DNA from: Buchnera aphidicola (Aphis nasturtii)
Lineage (GTDB): Bacteria > Pseudomonadota > Gammaproteobacteria > Enterobacterales > Enterobacteriaceae
Length of the DNA stretch: 64,000 nt
Direction: 5' to 3'
NCBI RefSeq assembly: GCF_005083345.1
Contig: NZ_CP034888.1
Coordinates: forward strand, 521,448 to 585,447
The number at the start of each line of letters is the position of its first letter. Position 1 is the first letter of the stretch. Below the pieces are notes generated by a model. It was not told where the DNA came from, made no database searches, and was given only the letters and a program-made list of their open reading frames with translations. Position numbers and translations under genes: made by a program. Of this stretch, positions 44,959 through 55,104 are shown one piece after another.

Positions 44959-45666
44959 CTAAATTAATAAAGTAGTTTCTAAAGATAAAACAATCATATC
45001 ATTAAAGCTAGATTCTCTATCTTTTGACGAAACAGATTCTTTTTTTAAAATATGATCAGAAACTGTACAAATTGATAAAGCCTGTGCTTTGAGTTCAGAT
45101 GCAACAGAATATATGCCTGCCGTCTCCATATCTATACCAACAATATTATATTTTTTTAAAATATCTAGCATATTTCTATCAGTATAAAATGAATCAGTAG
45201 TAAAAAAATTGCCAATATGAATTTTTAAATTCATTTTTTTTGCAAATAAAAACGCATTATAAGTTATATTAAAATCTGAAATAGCAGCATAATCATGATT
45301 ATGGAATCGTATTCTATTAAATTTTGAATCTGTAGAAGCACCTAATCCAATAACAATATCACGTAATTTTATATCATCTCGTACAGCACCACAAGTTCCG
45401 ATTCGAATAATTTTTTTTACATTATATTCTGTTATTAATTCTCTTACGTAAAGAGCAGCAGACGGTATCCCTATACCATGACTCATAACGGAAATTTTTT
45501 TATTTTTATAATATCCTGTATAAGCTAACATTAACCGTGTTTTATTAATTTGCTTATAATCATTTAAATAATTTTCAGCAATATATTTTGCTCTTATGGG
45601 ATCACCAGGCATTAAAATTACATCTGAAAAATCATTCTTTTTACTATTAATATGGAAAGTAGACAC
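44959..45666 (-). CDS. deoD: Purine nucleoside phosphorylase
   Basis: This hexameric enzyme splits purine (deoxy)nucleosides with phosphate. It has 235 residues (E. coli 239). It shows MPGDPIRAKYIAE, SHGIGIPSAALYVREL, GTCGAVRDDIKLRD, MDMETAG as GIDMETAGIYSVA, and the catalytic Asp in CTVSDHIL. It follows deoB by 32 bp. With deoB it feeds ribose 1-phosphate to ribose 5-phosphate; deoC and deoA are not nearby. Confidence 0.97.
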   Translation of the reverse strand: MSTFHINSKKNDFSDVILMPGDPIRAKYIAENYLNDYKQINKTRLMLAYTGYYKNKKISVMSHGIGIPSAALYVRELITEYNVKKIIRIGTCGAVRDDIKLRDIVIGLGASTDSKFNRIRFHNHDYAAISDFNITYNAFLFAKKMNLKIHIGNFFTTDSFYTDRNMLDILKKYNIVGIDMETAGIYSVASELKAQALSICTVSDHILKKESVSSKDRESSFNDMIVLSLETTLLI

Positions 45667-45698
45667 TGATTTTTTCCTTGTTTTTAAAATAAATGTTT

Positions 45699-46931
45699 TT
45701 AAAACATATATTTACCATATTTCATTTCTGATAATGAAAAATATTTTGCAATTGTTTGTCCTATATCAGAAAAAGTTTTACGATGACCTAAAAATTTTGT
45801 TTTTCTACTAGGAGAATAAATTAATATAGGAACGTTTTCTCTAGTATGATCTGTTCCTAACCAAGTAGGATCGCATCCATGATCTGCAGTAATAATAAGT
45901 AAATCTCTTTCTTTGACTAAATTAATCATATTGAACAACTGATTATCAAAAAACTCTAAACCTTTAGCATATCCAGAAACATCACGACGATGACCCCAAA
46001 TAGAATCAAAATCTACAAAATTAGTCAATACAATAGTATTGTTTTTTGCTAATTTCATTTCGTTAATAGTCGTGTTACATAATTCTTCTAATCCAAAAGA
46101 TTTTATGCTTTTACTAATACCTACACCTGCATAAATATCTGAAATCTTTCCTATTCCCACTACTTTCCCTTGTTTCTCGTTTATTAATTTTTCCATCACA
46201 GTAATAGAAGGGGGTTTTATTGATAAATCTAATCTATTTCCTGTTCTTTGAAAATTTAATTTATTATTTCCAATAAAAGGACGAGCGATCACCCGTGCTA
46301 CTTTAAATTTATTTTCATTTAATAAATTTCGAATTTTTTGACACAATTTATAAAGTTTAGATAATCCAAAAATATTTTCATGACATGCGACTTGAAAAAC
46401 AGAATCAGATGATGTATAAAAAATTGGTTTTCCTGTTTTTATATGTTCTTCACCTAATTTAGTAATAATTTCTGTACCAGATGCATGACAATTACCAAGA
46501 ATTCCAGGTAATTTAAAATTGTTTATGATTTCGTTTATTAAAGTATTTGGAAATGTATTATTAATCTTTTTAAAATAATACCAATTATCTAAAACTGGAA
46601 CTCCCGCTATTTCCCAATGCCCAGAAGTTGTATCTTTTCCGGAAGAAATTTCACTAGCAAAACCATAACTTGCAATAATTTTAGATTCATTAAATTTTTC
46701 ATGAAAACCTAAAGGATATTTTCCTGTTGAAGACTTATATGCTTGAGCTATTCCTAATTTTCTTAAATTAGGAATTTTTAAATACCCTGCTCTTTCTTTA
46801 TTTGCTTCACCTAAAAAACATTTTTCTACTATGTGTCCAAATGTATCAGCACCATGATCATTAAATTTATAAGAATCAATACTTGATCCGATTCCAAAAG
46901 AGTCTAAAATCATTAAGAAAACACGTTTCAT
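45699..46931 (-). CDS. deoB: Phosphopentomutase
   Basis: This enzyme converts (deoxy)ribose 1-phosphate to the 5-phosphate. It belongs to the alkaline-phosphatase superfamily with two Mn ions. It has 410 residues (E. coli 407). The N-terminal [12 protein letters not shown] has the first metal Asp; [11 protein letters not shown] holds the phosphorylated Thr; [19 protein letters not shown] holds metal His and Asp residues. It is upstream of deoD in the same operon. Confidence 0.97.
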   Translation of the reverse strand: MKRVFLMILDSFGIGSSIDSYKFNDHGADTFGHIVEKCFLGEANKERAGYLKIPNLRKLGIAQAYKSSTGKYPLGFHEKFNESKIIASYGFASEISSGKDTTSGHWEIAGVPVLDNWYYFKKINNTFPNTLINEIINNFKLPGILGNCHASGTEIITKLGEEHIKTGKPIFYTSSDSVFQVACHENIFGLSKLYKLCQKIRNLLNENKFKVARVIARPFIGNNKLNFQRTGNRLDLSIKPPSITVMEKLINEKQGKVVGIGKISDIYAGVGISKSIKSFGLEELCNTTINEMKLAKNNTIVLTNFVDFDSIWGHRRDVSGYAKGLEFFDNQLFNMINLVKERDLLIITADHGCDPTWLGTDHTRENVPILIYSPSRKTKFLGHRKTFSDIGQTIAKYFSLSEMKYGKYMF

Positions 46932-46963
46932 TTTGAATACCTACAAAATAAATTAAAATATAT

Positions 46964-48550
46964 TTACTGCTCTCTTATTGCATGAAAATTAATATCAACA
47001 TATCGAGATATTATAATGTTTAAGTTTGCTTCATTAGGTGCTAAATATGTTAGATTATTGAAACTATCTAATGCTAAGTAAGATTTATTTTTATTTAAAA
47101 ACATATCAATACTTTTCTTATTACTTGATGTAATCCAGCGAGAAAATTTCACATTAACTTCTTCGTATATTGCATCTATTTTATATTCAGTTTTTAAACG
47201 TTGAATAACTACATCAAATTGTAATATACCAATAGCTCCTAAAATTAAATGATTATTATTAAAAGGATGAAAAACTTGTATTGCACCTTCTTCTGATAAT
47301 TGCATTAAACCTTTTTTTAATTGTTTTTTTTGCAAAGGATTTTTCAAAAGAATTCGACGAAATATTTCTGGAGAAAAACTCGGGATACCAATAAAATTAA
47401 TTTCTTCTCCTTCTGTAAAAGAGTCTCCAATCTTAATTGTCCCATGATTATGTATGCCAATTATATCTCCAGGATATGCTATTTTGATAGAAAATCTATC
47501 TCCTGCTATGAAACAAAATGCATCAGAAATAATGATATTTTTTTTTATTCTAACATGTCTTAATTTCATACCTTTTGTATACTTTCCTGATACAATTCTA
47601 ATAAAAGCTATACGATCATGATGCTTTAAATCCATATTAGCTTGAATTTTAAATACAAAACCTGTAAAATTTTTTTCTTCAGGTTTTATTTTTCTTTTAT
47701 TACTCATTCGATAAATAGGTGGCGGAGCCCATTTTATTAAACTTTCTAATATATGATCAACAGCAAAATTAGTTAATGCACTACCAAAAAAAATAGGTGT
47801 AATGACATTTTTTAAAAAATCTTTTTTATTAAAATTTGAATATATATGACTAATTAATTTTAATTCTTCAAAAATTTGCAAAGTTAAATCTAAACTTATA
47901 TATTTTTTTAATAAATTTTTATTTAAATTATTACAATCTATTTTAAAAACTTTGTTTTTTTCTAATTTATTATACAAATAAATTACTTTTTCATCTAGAT
48001 GAAAAACGCCTTTAAAATTACTTCCACAACTAATAGGCCAAGTAATAGGTACACAAGATAAATTTAATTCTTTTTCAATTTGATCTAAAATCTCTATTGG
48101 TTCAAGGCTATCACGATCCAACTTGTTAATAAACGTAATAACAGGAGTATTATGTAATCGACTTACATCCATTAGTTTTTTCGTTCTTTCTTCTATGCCT
48201 TTTGCAGCATCAATAACTAACAAACAGCAATCTACTGCGGTAAGAATACGATATGTATCTTCTGAAAAATCTTGATGACCAGGAGTATCTAACAAATTAA
48301 CTAGAATGTTTTTATATTGAAATTGGATAACAGAAGTTGTGACAGAAATTCCACGATCTTTTTCAATTTGCATCCAATCTGATTTAGCATATTTTCTACT
48401 TCCTCTTGCTTTTACTGTTCCAGAAGTACGAAGTATTTTCCCTAAAAGCAACATTTTTTCTGTAACAGTTGTTTTACCGGCATCAGGATGAGAAATGATA
48501 GCAAAAGTACGTCTTTTTTTTATTGCTAATTTATCATTTAAATTACACAT
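46964..48550 (-). CDS. prfC: Peptide chain release factor 3
   Basis: RF3 is the GTPase that recycles RF1 and RF2 after termination. The ATG at 48550 gives 528 residues (E. coli 529); a GTG two codons upstream is also possible. GTPase motifs are ISHPDAGKTTVTEK, RGISVTTSV, DTPGHQDFSED and NKLDRD. C-terminal domains keep GAIGILQFDVV. It is dispensable in E. coli, so its retention here is of note. It diverges from ansA. Confidence 0.96.
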   Translation of the reverse strand: MCNLNDKLAIKKRRTFAIISHPDAGKTTVTEKMLLLGKILRTSGTVKARGSRKYAKSDWMQIEKDRGISVTTSVIQFQYKNILVNLLDTPGHQDFSEDTYRILTAVDCCLLVIDAAKGIEERTKKLMDVSRLHNTPVITFINKLDRDSLEPIEILDQIEKELNLSCVPITWPISCGSNFKGVFHLDEKVIYLYNKLEKNKVFKIDCNNLNKNLLKKYISLDLTLQIFEELKLISHIYSNFNKKDFLKNVITPIFFGSALTNFAVDHILESLIKWAPPPIYRMSNKRKIKPEEKNFTGFVFKIQANMDLKHHDRIAFIRIVSGKYTKGMKLRHVRIKKNIIISDAFCFIAGDRFSIKIAYPGDIIGIHNHGTIKIGDSFTEGEEINFIGIPSFSPEIFRRILLKNPLQKKQLKKGLMQLSEEGAIQVFHPFNNNHLILGAIGILQFDVVIQRLKTEYKIDAIYEEVNVKFSRWITSSNKKSIDMFLNKNKSYLALDSFNNLTYLAPNEANLNIIISRYVDINFHAIREQ

Positions 48551-48739
48551 ATACACTCTATTAAAATAATTTGTGCTGACAAAATTTTATATAAATTAAA
48601 AATATATTTATGAAAATTTTTGTATTTATTTTTATATTTAAAAATATTTTTAAAACAAATAAATGGGTATAAATTAAATTAGTATGCAATAATAAAAATA
48701 TTTATAATTAAATTATAAATAATAAAAAGAGTTTCTTTA

Positions 48740-49765
48740 ATGAAAAAAAAAAATATATATATTGCATACACAGGCGGAACTATTGGAATGCAAAAATCGA
48801 ATAATGGATATATTCCTATAGCTGGCTGTTTCAAAAAACAATTAATTAAAATGCCAGAATTCTACAGCCCAGAAATTCCAAATTTTGTTATTAAAGAATA
48901 TAACCCACTAATTGATTCGTCTAACATGAGTCCAGTAGAATGGCAAAAAATTGCAGATGATATTAAAAAAAAATATTACAAATACGACGGATTTATTGTT
49001 CTTCATGGAACAGATACTATGGCCTATACTGCCTCAGCATTATCTTTTATTTTAGAAAATTTAGAAAAACCAATTATTATAACTGGATCTCAAATTCCTA
49101 TAGCAGCGATTCGATCAGATGGACGTCAAAATTTACTAAACTCGTTGTTAATTATAGCTAATTATCCTATTAATGAAGTAACTTTGTTTTTTAATCACAA
49201 ATTATATAGAGGCAACAGAGCTACTAAATCCAATGCTGATGGTTTTAATGCATTTTCATCTCCTAATATTGCTCCTTTATTAGAAGTAGGAATCAATGTT
49301 CGTTATTTATATAAAGATAAATTTTTAAAAAAACAAAAAAAATTAAAGGTATATAAAATTATACCTCAACCTATTAGTATTATTACTATATATCCAGGAC
49401 TTTCTAGTAAAATTTTAAAAAATTTTTTGTTATATCCAGTAAAAGCATTAATTTTATGTACATACGGTGTTGGGAATGCACCTCAAAATAAAGACTTTTT
49501 AAACGAACTATATATTGCTGATAAAAAAAATATTATTATAATAAATTTAACGCAATGTGCATCTGGAAAAGTTAATATGAATGGATACGCAACAGGTAAC
49601 TCACTTAAAAAAGTAGGCGTTATTAGTGGTTATGATTTAACAGTTGAAGCAGCTTTGACTAAATTGCACTTTTTACTCAGTCAAAATATTCCAATAAAAA
49701 AAATTCGCATGCAAATGCAAAATAATTTACGTGGTGAACTAACAAATCATTCATATCTTTTATAA
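48740..49765 (+). CDS. ansA: L-asparaginase I (cytoplasmic)
   Basis: This enzyme hydrolyses asparagine to aspartate and ammonia. It has 341 residues (E. coli AnsA 338) and resembles type I rather than the periplasmic type II, having no signal peptide. Catalytic motifs are AYTGGTIGM (first Thr) and LHGTDTMAY (second Thr and Asp). The C-terminal NLTQCASGKVNM is present. In a symbiont fed on phloem it could turn incoming asparagine into aspartate (inference). An A11 tract follows the ATG directly and is in frame. Confidence 0.95.
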   Translation: MKKKNIYIAYTGGTIGMQKSNNGYIPIAGCFKKQLIKMPEFYSPEIPNFVIKEYNPLIDSSNMSPVEWQKIADDIKKKYYKYDGFIVLHGTDTMAYTASALSFILENLEKPIIITGSQIPIAAIRSDGRQNLLNSLLIIANYPINEVTLFFNHKLYRGNRATKSNADGFNAFSSPNIAPLLEVGINVRYLYKDKFLKKQKKLKVYKIIPQPISIITIYPGLSSKILKNFLLYPVKALILCTYGVGNAPQNKDFLNELYIADKKNIIIINLTQCASGKVNMNGYATGNSLKKVGVISGYDLTVEAALTKLHFLLSQNIPIKKIRMQMQNNLRGELTNHSYLL

Positions 49766-49800
49766 TTTCGAAACATATTTAACTACTCTTTAAATATTTC

Positions 49801-50376
49801 TTAATAAAAAGAATGATGCCCATGTAAATGTTGAGTTTGATCGATTACTTCTTTTATTTCAGGAAAAAAGGCTAATATTTTTTTTTCAATCATTTCTTTT
49901 AAAGTAACTCCTATCATTGAACATCCGTTACACCCCCCACTGAATTCTATTAACGCTATATTATTATTAGAAATATTAATTAAATTAACTTTGCCACCAT
50001 GTAACGATAACTGTGGATTGATTTCTATATTTAAAAAATTTTTTAATTTTTCTTCTATAGAATGTTCTTGATGTATAATATTTTTTCTGGCATAAGGAGC
50101 TTTAAAAGTAAGATGTGTACTTAATTTATCTACTACTAAATCAATTTTAGAATCTTTTAAAAAAGGAATAATCGCTTTATTAACATAAACATAGAAATTA
50201 TTATACTTTAGCTTAACATCACATTCATCTATTTCATCTACAGAGCAATATGCTACTCTACATTCTGCATTCTCCATACCTGGATTAACAATAAAAACAC
50301 GAATTTGTGTTTCTATTGATTCTTTAGATAAAAGTGATAAAAAATAATTTTGAGCTTGATCAGAAATTTTAATCAT
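49801..50376 (-). CDS. nfuA: Fe-S biogenesis protein NfuA
   Basis: NfuA carries and delivers 4Fe-4S clusters to target proteins. It has 191 residues, as in E. coli. An N-terminal degenerate A-type domain (1-about 95) is followed by the Nfu domain with the CxxC cluster site [14 protein letters not shown]. The lone Cys-containing A-type part lacks the full ligand set, as in E. coli. It diverges from bioH; gntX between them in E. coli is lost. Confidence 0.95.
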   Translation of the reverse strand: MIKISDQAQNYFLSLLSKESIETQIRVFIVNPGMENAECRVAYCSVDEIDECDVKLKYNNFYVYVNKAIIPFLKDSKIDLVVDKLSTHLTFKAPYARKNIIHQEHSIEEKLKNFLNIEINPQLSLHGGKVNLINISNNNIALIEFSGGCNGCSMIGVTLKEMIEKKILAFFPEIKEVIDQTQHLHGHHSFY

Positions 50377-50504
50377 AATAATTGTTTTAATGTGTTTTAT
50401 TGATTTTAATTATGAATTTAATATAATAATTTTACTAATTAATTACTGTAAATACAAGAAAATTATAATTTAATATTTTATATAAAATATTATCATATCA
50501 AAAA

Positions 50505-51293
50505 ATGAAAAAATTTACTTGGACAACTCTAGGAAATGGAGATATTAATCTTATTATACTCAATGGATGGGGTATTAATTATAAAATATGGTTTTTTATA
50601 GTTAAAAAACTTAGTATGTATTTTAAATTACATTTAATTGATTTACCTGGAATAGGAGTAAATAAAAATCTTCAACCTACTAACATTCAACAAATCATTG
50701 AAATATTAAATTTTTATATGCCTAAAAATTCGATTTATCTAGGATGGTCACTCGGAGGATTAATTGCAACTAATTTTGCTCTAGTATATCCTAAAAAAAC
50801 ATTAGGACTTATTAGCGTATCATCTTCACCTTATTTTATCAAACAAAAAAACTGGCCAGGAATAGAGAAAAAAAATATATATCATATATATGATGATCTA
50901 TTAAATCAATATCATAAAACAATAAGCAACTTTTTATTCTTGCAAACATTCAAAGAAGAAAAATATTTTCAAGATTTAAAGATATTAAAAAAAATGTTAT
51001 TTAGTAAAAATAATATACCTAATCAACAAACGCTCAAAAAGGGATTAGAAATATTATTATCAGTTGATTTAAGATCTAAAATATCTATGATTAAAGTTCC
51101 ATTTCTACGTATATATGGATCGCTGGATACCTTAGTACCTAAAAAAATTTCAAGTTTAATTGATTTAATGTGCCCTGAAAGCTATTCTATTATTATAGAA
51201 AAAGCCGGTCACGTGCCATTTATTTCACACAAAGAAGAATTTTGTTCTATTTTATTAGAATATTTTTCAAAAAAAATAAAAATTAAAAATTAA
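50505..51293 (+). CDS. bioH: Pimeloyl-ACP methyl ester esterase BioH
   Basis: This alpha/beta hydrolase removes the methyl group from pimeloyl-ACP methyl ester in biotin synthesis. It has 262 residues (E. coli 256). The nucleophile is in GWSLGG (Ser near 83), the acid in YGSLDTLVP, and the base in AGHVPFISH. The oxyanion motif is NGWG where E. coli has HGWG. It is followed by a hairpin shared with the convergent ssb. Confidence 0.93.
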   Translation: MKKFTWTTLGNGDINLIILNGWGINYKIWFFIVKKLSMYFKLHLIDLPGIGVNKNLQPTNIQQIIEILNFYMPKNSIYLGWSLGGLIATNFALVYPKKTLGLISVSSSPYFIKQKNWPGIEKKNIYHIYDDLLNQYHKTISNFLFLQTFKEEKYFQDLKILKKMLFSKNNIPNQQTLKKGLEILLSVDLRSKISMIKVPFLRIYGSLDTLVPKKISSLIDLMCPESYSIIIEKAGHVPFISHKEEFCSILLEYFSKKIKIKN

Positions 51294-51308
51294 AATACCC
51301 AAAATATC

Positions 51309-51329
51309 AGCCCCAAAAAAAATGGGGCT
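51309..51329. terminator. Bidirectional hairpin between bioH and ssb
   Basis: AGCCCC and GGGGCT form a GC-rich 6-bp stem around a 9-base loop in the 56-bp gap between convergent genes. Runs of A and T flank it on both sides, so it can act for bioH and ssb transcripts. Confidence 0.65.
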
Positions 51330-51349
51330 AAAACATATTTTAAATTAAT

Positions 51350-51853
51350 TTAAAATGGAATTTCATCATCAAAATCTATTTCTGAAGAATCAACTTGTTC
51401 TTTTTTTAATTTGTACTTTTCTAAATTTTTAGATACATCAGTAGTTTCTATCTTTTTTGTTTTTAAAATATTATTATTTTCATTTGTATTATAAGAATTA
51501 GAATTTCGGTTTCCAAGCATTTGCATTGTACCACCAATATTTACTATGATTTCTGTTGTATATCGTTCAAAACCATTTTGGTCTTGCCATTTTCTTGTTT
51601 GAAGTGAGCCTTCAATGTAGACTTGTGAACCTTTTCGCAAATATTCTCCAGCTATTTCAGCTAATTTTCCAAATAAAACTACTCTATGCCATTCTGTTTT
51701 TTCTTTACTTTCACCTGTATTTTTATCTTTCCAATTTTCTGAAGTTGCAAGTGTCATATTGACTACTGCATTACCATTTGGCATATATCTTACTTCTGGA
51801 TCTTGACCTAAATGACCAATTAAAATTACTTTGTTTACACCTCGACTTGCCAT
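51350..51853 (-). CDS. ssb: Single-stranded DNA-binding protein
   Basis: SSB coats single-stranded DNA during replication and repair as a tetramer. The start at 51853 ([20 protein letters not shown]) has ATGGAG upstream and gives 167 residues (E. coli 178). The OB fold (1-about 110) is conserved. The linker is not the Gly/Gln-rich one of E. coli but Asn/Lys-rich. The acidic tip DFDDEIPF, which binds partner proteins, is kept. Confidence 0.97.
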   Translation of the reverse strand: MASRGVNKVILIGHLGQDPEVRYMPNGNAVVNMTLATSENWKDKNTGESKEKTEWHRVVLFGKLAEIAGEYLRKGSQVYIEGSLQTRKWQDQNGFERYTTEIIVNIGGTMQMLGNRNSNSYNTNENNNILKTKKIETTDVSKNLEKYKLKKEQVDSSEIDFDDEIPF

Positions 51854-52635
51854 AAAAAACTCCATTTCTAAATTAATTGATATAAATATGTTTTAAATAG
51901 TATCTTTGATTATTTAACATATGTCATAAATATTTAATTTATTTTTTAAAAAATATATTTTATTAATAAAATATTTAAAATACTTTAACTAAAATTTTTT
52001 AAAAGCATTTAAAAGTTTAATTAACTTATATTGTAAATAGAATATATATGATTAAAATAAAAAGAAAGTTATATATTATAATCGATTTTTATTTTTTAAA
52101 TTTTTTAGAATTATATAAATTAAAATTATTTTTTAAATAAATTTATTATTTATAATGATTATATGTACAATATTTATTGTATTTTTATCTTAAATGAACA
52201 TAAAACCTATACGACTTTAAATAAAAAAGTTTAATATATAAAAAATCTAAATATTTATCAAAATACAAAATATGATAAAATTGTTTAAATCACAAATTAA
52301 ATAAATCAATTTTAACATTTTATCTTATAAATTAATCTTTACCTTTAAATTCATTTTAAAAGACACTTTAATATTACTCATATTTTACAAATATTCCCTT
52401 AAAAAAATATTTCACTTATGTTGTTAGTAAAAGTACAGATTAAAAAATTTTATTATAAATCAAGTATAAGATATGTATTTTATAAAAAATTAAATAAATA
52501 TTTTAAAAGCTACAAAAATAATGTTTAAAATAATTTACAAGATGTAAAGTAAATTTATCAGCACATAGTTTATTGTTGTAATATTAGAATATAATTTCAA
52601 AGTGATTTGCTAAAATAATGGTATATGCAATATAT
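51854..52635. other. Large decayed intergenic region between ssb and dnaB
   Basis: This is the longest gene-free stretch in the window (about 760-780 bp), A/T-rich throughout with no reading frame of note and no clear repeat. In E. coli uvrA lies beside ssb and alr-tyrB beside dnaB. None of these leaves a recognisable trace. Promoters of ssb (left end) and dnaB (right end) must lie here. No DnaA-box cluster was seen. Confidence 0.6.
52590..52595 (+). promoter_or_regulatory. Candidate -10 box of the dnaB promoter
   Basis: A perfect TATAAT lies 40 bases before the chosen dnaB ATG. The -35 region (about TAGTTT at 17-18 bases) is poor, so this is only a candidate in AT-rich sequence. Confidence 0.35.
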
Positions 52636-54015
52636 ATGGGTAAAAATAAATTATATTTAAATCAAATTAATAGATTAAAGATTCCTCCACATTCAATAGA
52701 AGCAGAACAGTCGGTTTTAGGCGGTTTAATGTTAGATAATGAACAGTGGGACACTGTTTCAGAACATGTAGTTGTTGATGATTTTTTTAGTAAACCACAT
52801 CGTTTAATATTTGAAGAAATGCAACAACTACTGAATTCAGGACATCCAATTGATTTAATTACATTATCTGAATCTTTAGAACAAAAAGGAAAACTAGAAA
52901 GTGTAGGTCGATTTTCTTATCTAGCTGAGTTATCAAAAAATACTCCTAGTACAGCAAATATAACTGCTTATGCTGATATAGTTAGAGAACGTGCAATCAT
53001 AAGAGAAATGATATTAGTTGCTAATAAAATAGCAAACGCAGGATATGATACACAAGGGCGAAAAAGTGAAGAACTTTTAGATTACGCAGAATCAAGTGTT
53101 TTTAAAATAGCAGAAAAACGTTTTAAAAAAGATTCCGGACCTAAAAATATTGAAAAAGTACTTGATGAAACAATTAGTAGTATTGAAAAATTATTTTTAT
53201 GCCCTAATGACGGAGTGACAGGAATTAATACAGGATATCAAGATTTAAATAAAAAAACATCAGGCTTACAACGTTCTGAATTAATAATTATAGCAGCTAG
53301 ACCTTCTATGGGGAAAACTACTTTTGCAATGAATTTATGTGAAAATGCTGCTATGTTATATGATAAACCAGTGTTAATTTTTAGCTTAGAAATGCCTGGA
53401 GAACAAATTATGATGCGCATGTTAGCATCATTATCTAGAGTTAATCAAGCGCGTATAAGAACCGGTAAATTAAATGATGAAGATTGGTCTAGAATGTCAG
53501 GTACAATTAATGTTTTGCTTAAAAAAAAGAATATTTATATAGATGATTCTTCTGCTCTTACACCTAGTGAGGTTCGCTCTAGAGCACGTCGTATTTATCG
53601 TGAAAACAATGGTTTAACTTTAATTATGGTAGATTATTTACAACTAATGAGAGTTCCATCTCTTTCAGATAATAGAACTCTGGAAATCGCTGAAATTTCA
53701 AGAACATTAAAAGCACTTGCAAAAGAATTACAAGTTCCAGTAATCGCTTTATCACAATTAAACCGTTCTTTAGAGCAAAGAGCAGATAAAAGACCAGTAA
53801 ATTCAGATTTAAGAGAATCTGGCTCTCTAGAACAAGATGCAGATTTAATCATGTTCATATATCGAGATGAAATATATCATGAAAATAGTGATTTTAAAGG
53901 TGTAGCAGAAATTATAATTGGCAAGCAAAGAAACGGACCAATTGGAACAATTAGTTTAACTTTTAATGGTCATTGGTCTAGATTTGATAACTATTGTAGC
54001 CCTAAATACGATTAA
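52636..54015 (+). CDS. dnaB: Replicative DNA helicase DnaB
   Basis: DnaB is the hexameric helicase that unwinds DNA at the fork. The chosen start gives MGKNKLYLNQ (459 residues; E. coli 471); an in-frame ATG at 52618 would add six residues. The N-terminal domain carries IPPHSIEAEQSVLGGLMLDN. The RecA-like domain has Walker A ARPSMGKTTFA, Walker B IMVDYLQLM, SRTLKALAKEL and QRNGPIGT. It is strongly conserved. gshB follows. Confidence 0.96.
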   Translation: MGKNKLYLNQINRLKIPPHSIEAEQSVLGGLMLDNEQWDTVSEHVVVDDFFSKPHRLIFEEMQQLLNSGHPIDLITLSESLEQKGKLESVGRFSYLAELSKNTPSTANITAYADIVRERAIIREMILVANKIANAGYDTQGRKSEELLDYAESSVFKIAEKRFKKDSGPKNIEKVLDETISSIEKLFLCPNDGVTGINTGYQDLNKKTSGLQRSELIIIAARPSMGKTTFAMNLCENAAMLYDKPVLIFSLEMPGEQIMMRMLASLSRVNQARIRTGKLNDEDWSRMSGTINVLLKKKNIYIDDSSALTPSEVRSRARRIYRENNGLTLIMVDYLQLMRVPSLSDNRTLEIAEISRTLKALAKELQVPVIALSQLNRSLEQRADKRPVNSDLRESGSLEQDADLIMFIYRDEIYHENSDFKGVAEIIIGKQRNGPIGTISLTFNGHWSRFDNYCSPKYD

Positions 54016-54131
54016 TCTAATAAATTAAATAAAAGCACTATTTTAAAAATATACTTTATTAATATAAAAAATTTTAACTAAAAATTTTTATATTATATAA
54101 TCATAGTTTTATATAAATAAAATTAAAATAT

Positions 54132-55091
54132 ATGAATAAGAAAAAGATCTTAAAAATTGGGATTGTAATGGATCCAATTCAATTAATTAAAATTGAAAAA
54201 GACTCTAGTTTTGCTATTTTGCTTGAAGCACAAAAAAGAAATCATCAAATTCATTATATGGAAATAAATGATTTATATTTAAAAAAAAATCATGCATATG
54301 CAAAAACGCGTTTAATAAAAATACAAAAAAAAATAAATGATCACTTTAGTTTCATACAAGAACAAAATATTTCATTAAATCAATTAGATGTTATATTAAT
54401 GCGTAAAGACCCACCATTTAATATGGAGTTTATATACGCAACTTATATTCTAGAACGAGCAGAAAAATCAGGTGTATTAATTATTAATAAACCACAAAGT
54501 TTAAGAGATTGTAACGAAAAAATATTTGCCTCATTGTTTTATAAATTTATACCAGATACATTAGTCACTAGAAATATATCTCAAATATATAATTTTTGGG
54601 AAAAACACAAAGATATAATTATTAAACCTTTGGATAATATGGGAGGTTCAAGTATTTTCCGAATTAAAGAAGATGATGTAAATTTTTTAGTAATCGCAGA
54701 AATCATGACTAATTATGAAAAAAAATATTGTATGGTTCAAAATTATTTACCATCAGTCAAATATGGAGATAAAAGAATATTAATTATTAATGGTCAAGTA
54801 ATACCTTGGTGTGTAGCAAGAATTCCTAAAAAAGGTGAAACCAGAGCAAATATAGCTGCTGGAGGTATAGCTCAAGTAAAAACACTAAATAAAAAAGATT
54901 GGGAAATATCAAATTATTTATCTCCTATTTTAAAAGAAAAAGGACTAATTTTTGTTGGATTAGATATTATAGGTGATAAGTTAACAGAAATTAACATTAC
55001 AAGTCCAACATGTATTTGTGAAATTGAGTTAAATACAAATATTTCTATTACGGGTATGTTAATTGATTATATTGAAAATCAAATATATTAA
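54132..55091 (+). CDS. gshB: Glutathione synthetase
   Basis: This ATP-grasp enzyme joins gamma-glutamylcysteine and glycine. It has 319 residues (E. coli 315). It shows IGIVMDPIQ, the substrate part LMRKDPPFNMEFIYATY, the ATP-binding IIKPLDNMGGSSIF, and the Mg-binding end EINITSPTC. gshA is not in this window. It is followed by ruvX with a short gap, as in E. coli except that yqgE is missing. Confidence 0.96.
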   Translation: MNKKKILKIGIVMDPIQLIKIEKDSSFAILLEAQKRNHQIHYMEINDLYLKKNHAYAKTRLIKIQKKINDHFSFIQEQNISLNQLDVILMRKDPPFNMEFIYATYILERAEKSGVLIINKPQSLRDCNEKIFASLFYKFIPDTLVTRNISQIYNFWEKHKDIIIKPLDNMGGSSIFRIKEDDVNFLVIAEIMTNYEKKYCMVQNYLPSVKYGDKRILIINGQVIPWCVARIPKKGETRANIAAGGIAQVKTLNKKDWEISNYLSPILKEKGLIFVGLDIIGDKLTEINITSPTCICEIELNTNISITGMLIDYIENQIY

Positions 55092-55104
55092 TAGAGATAA
55101 AAAA

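Noticed and set aside
51854..52635. Possible replication origin in the gap beside dnaB
   Set aside because: I saw no cluster of DnaA boxes (TTATCCACA type) and the usual origin neighbours (gidA/mnmG, dnaA, dnaN, rpmH) are not here.
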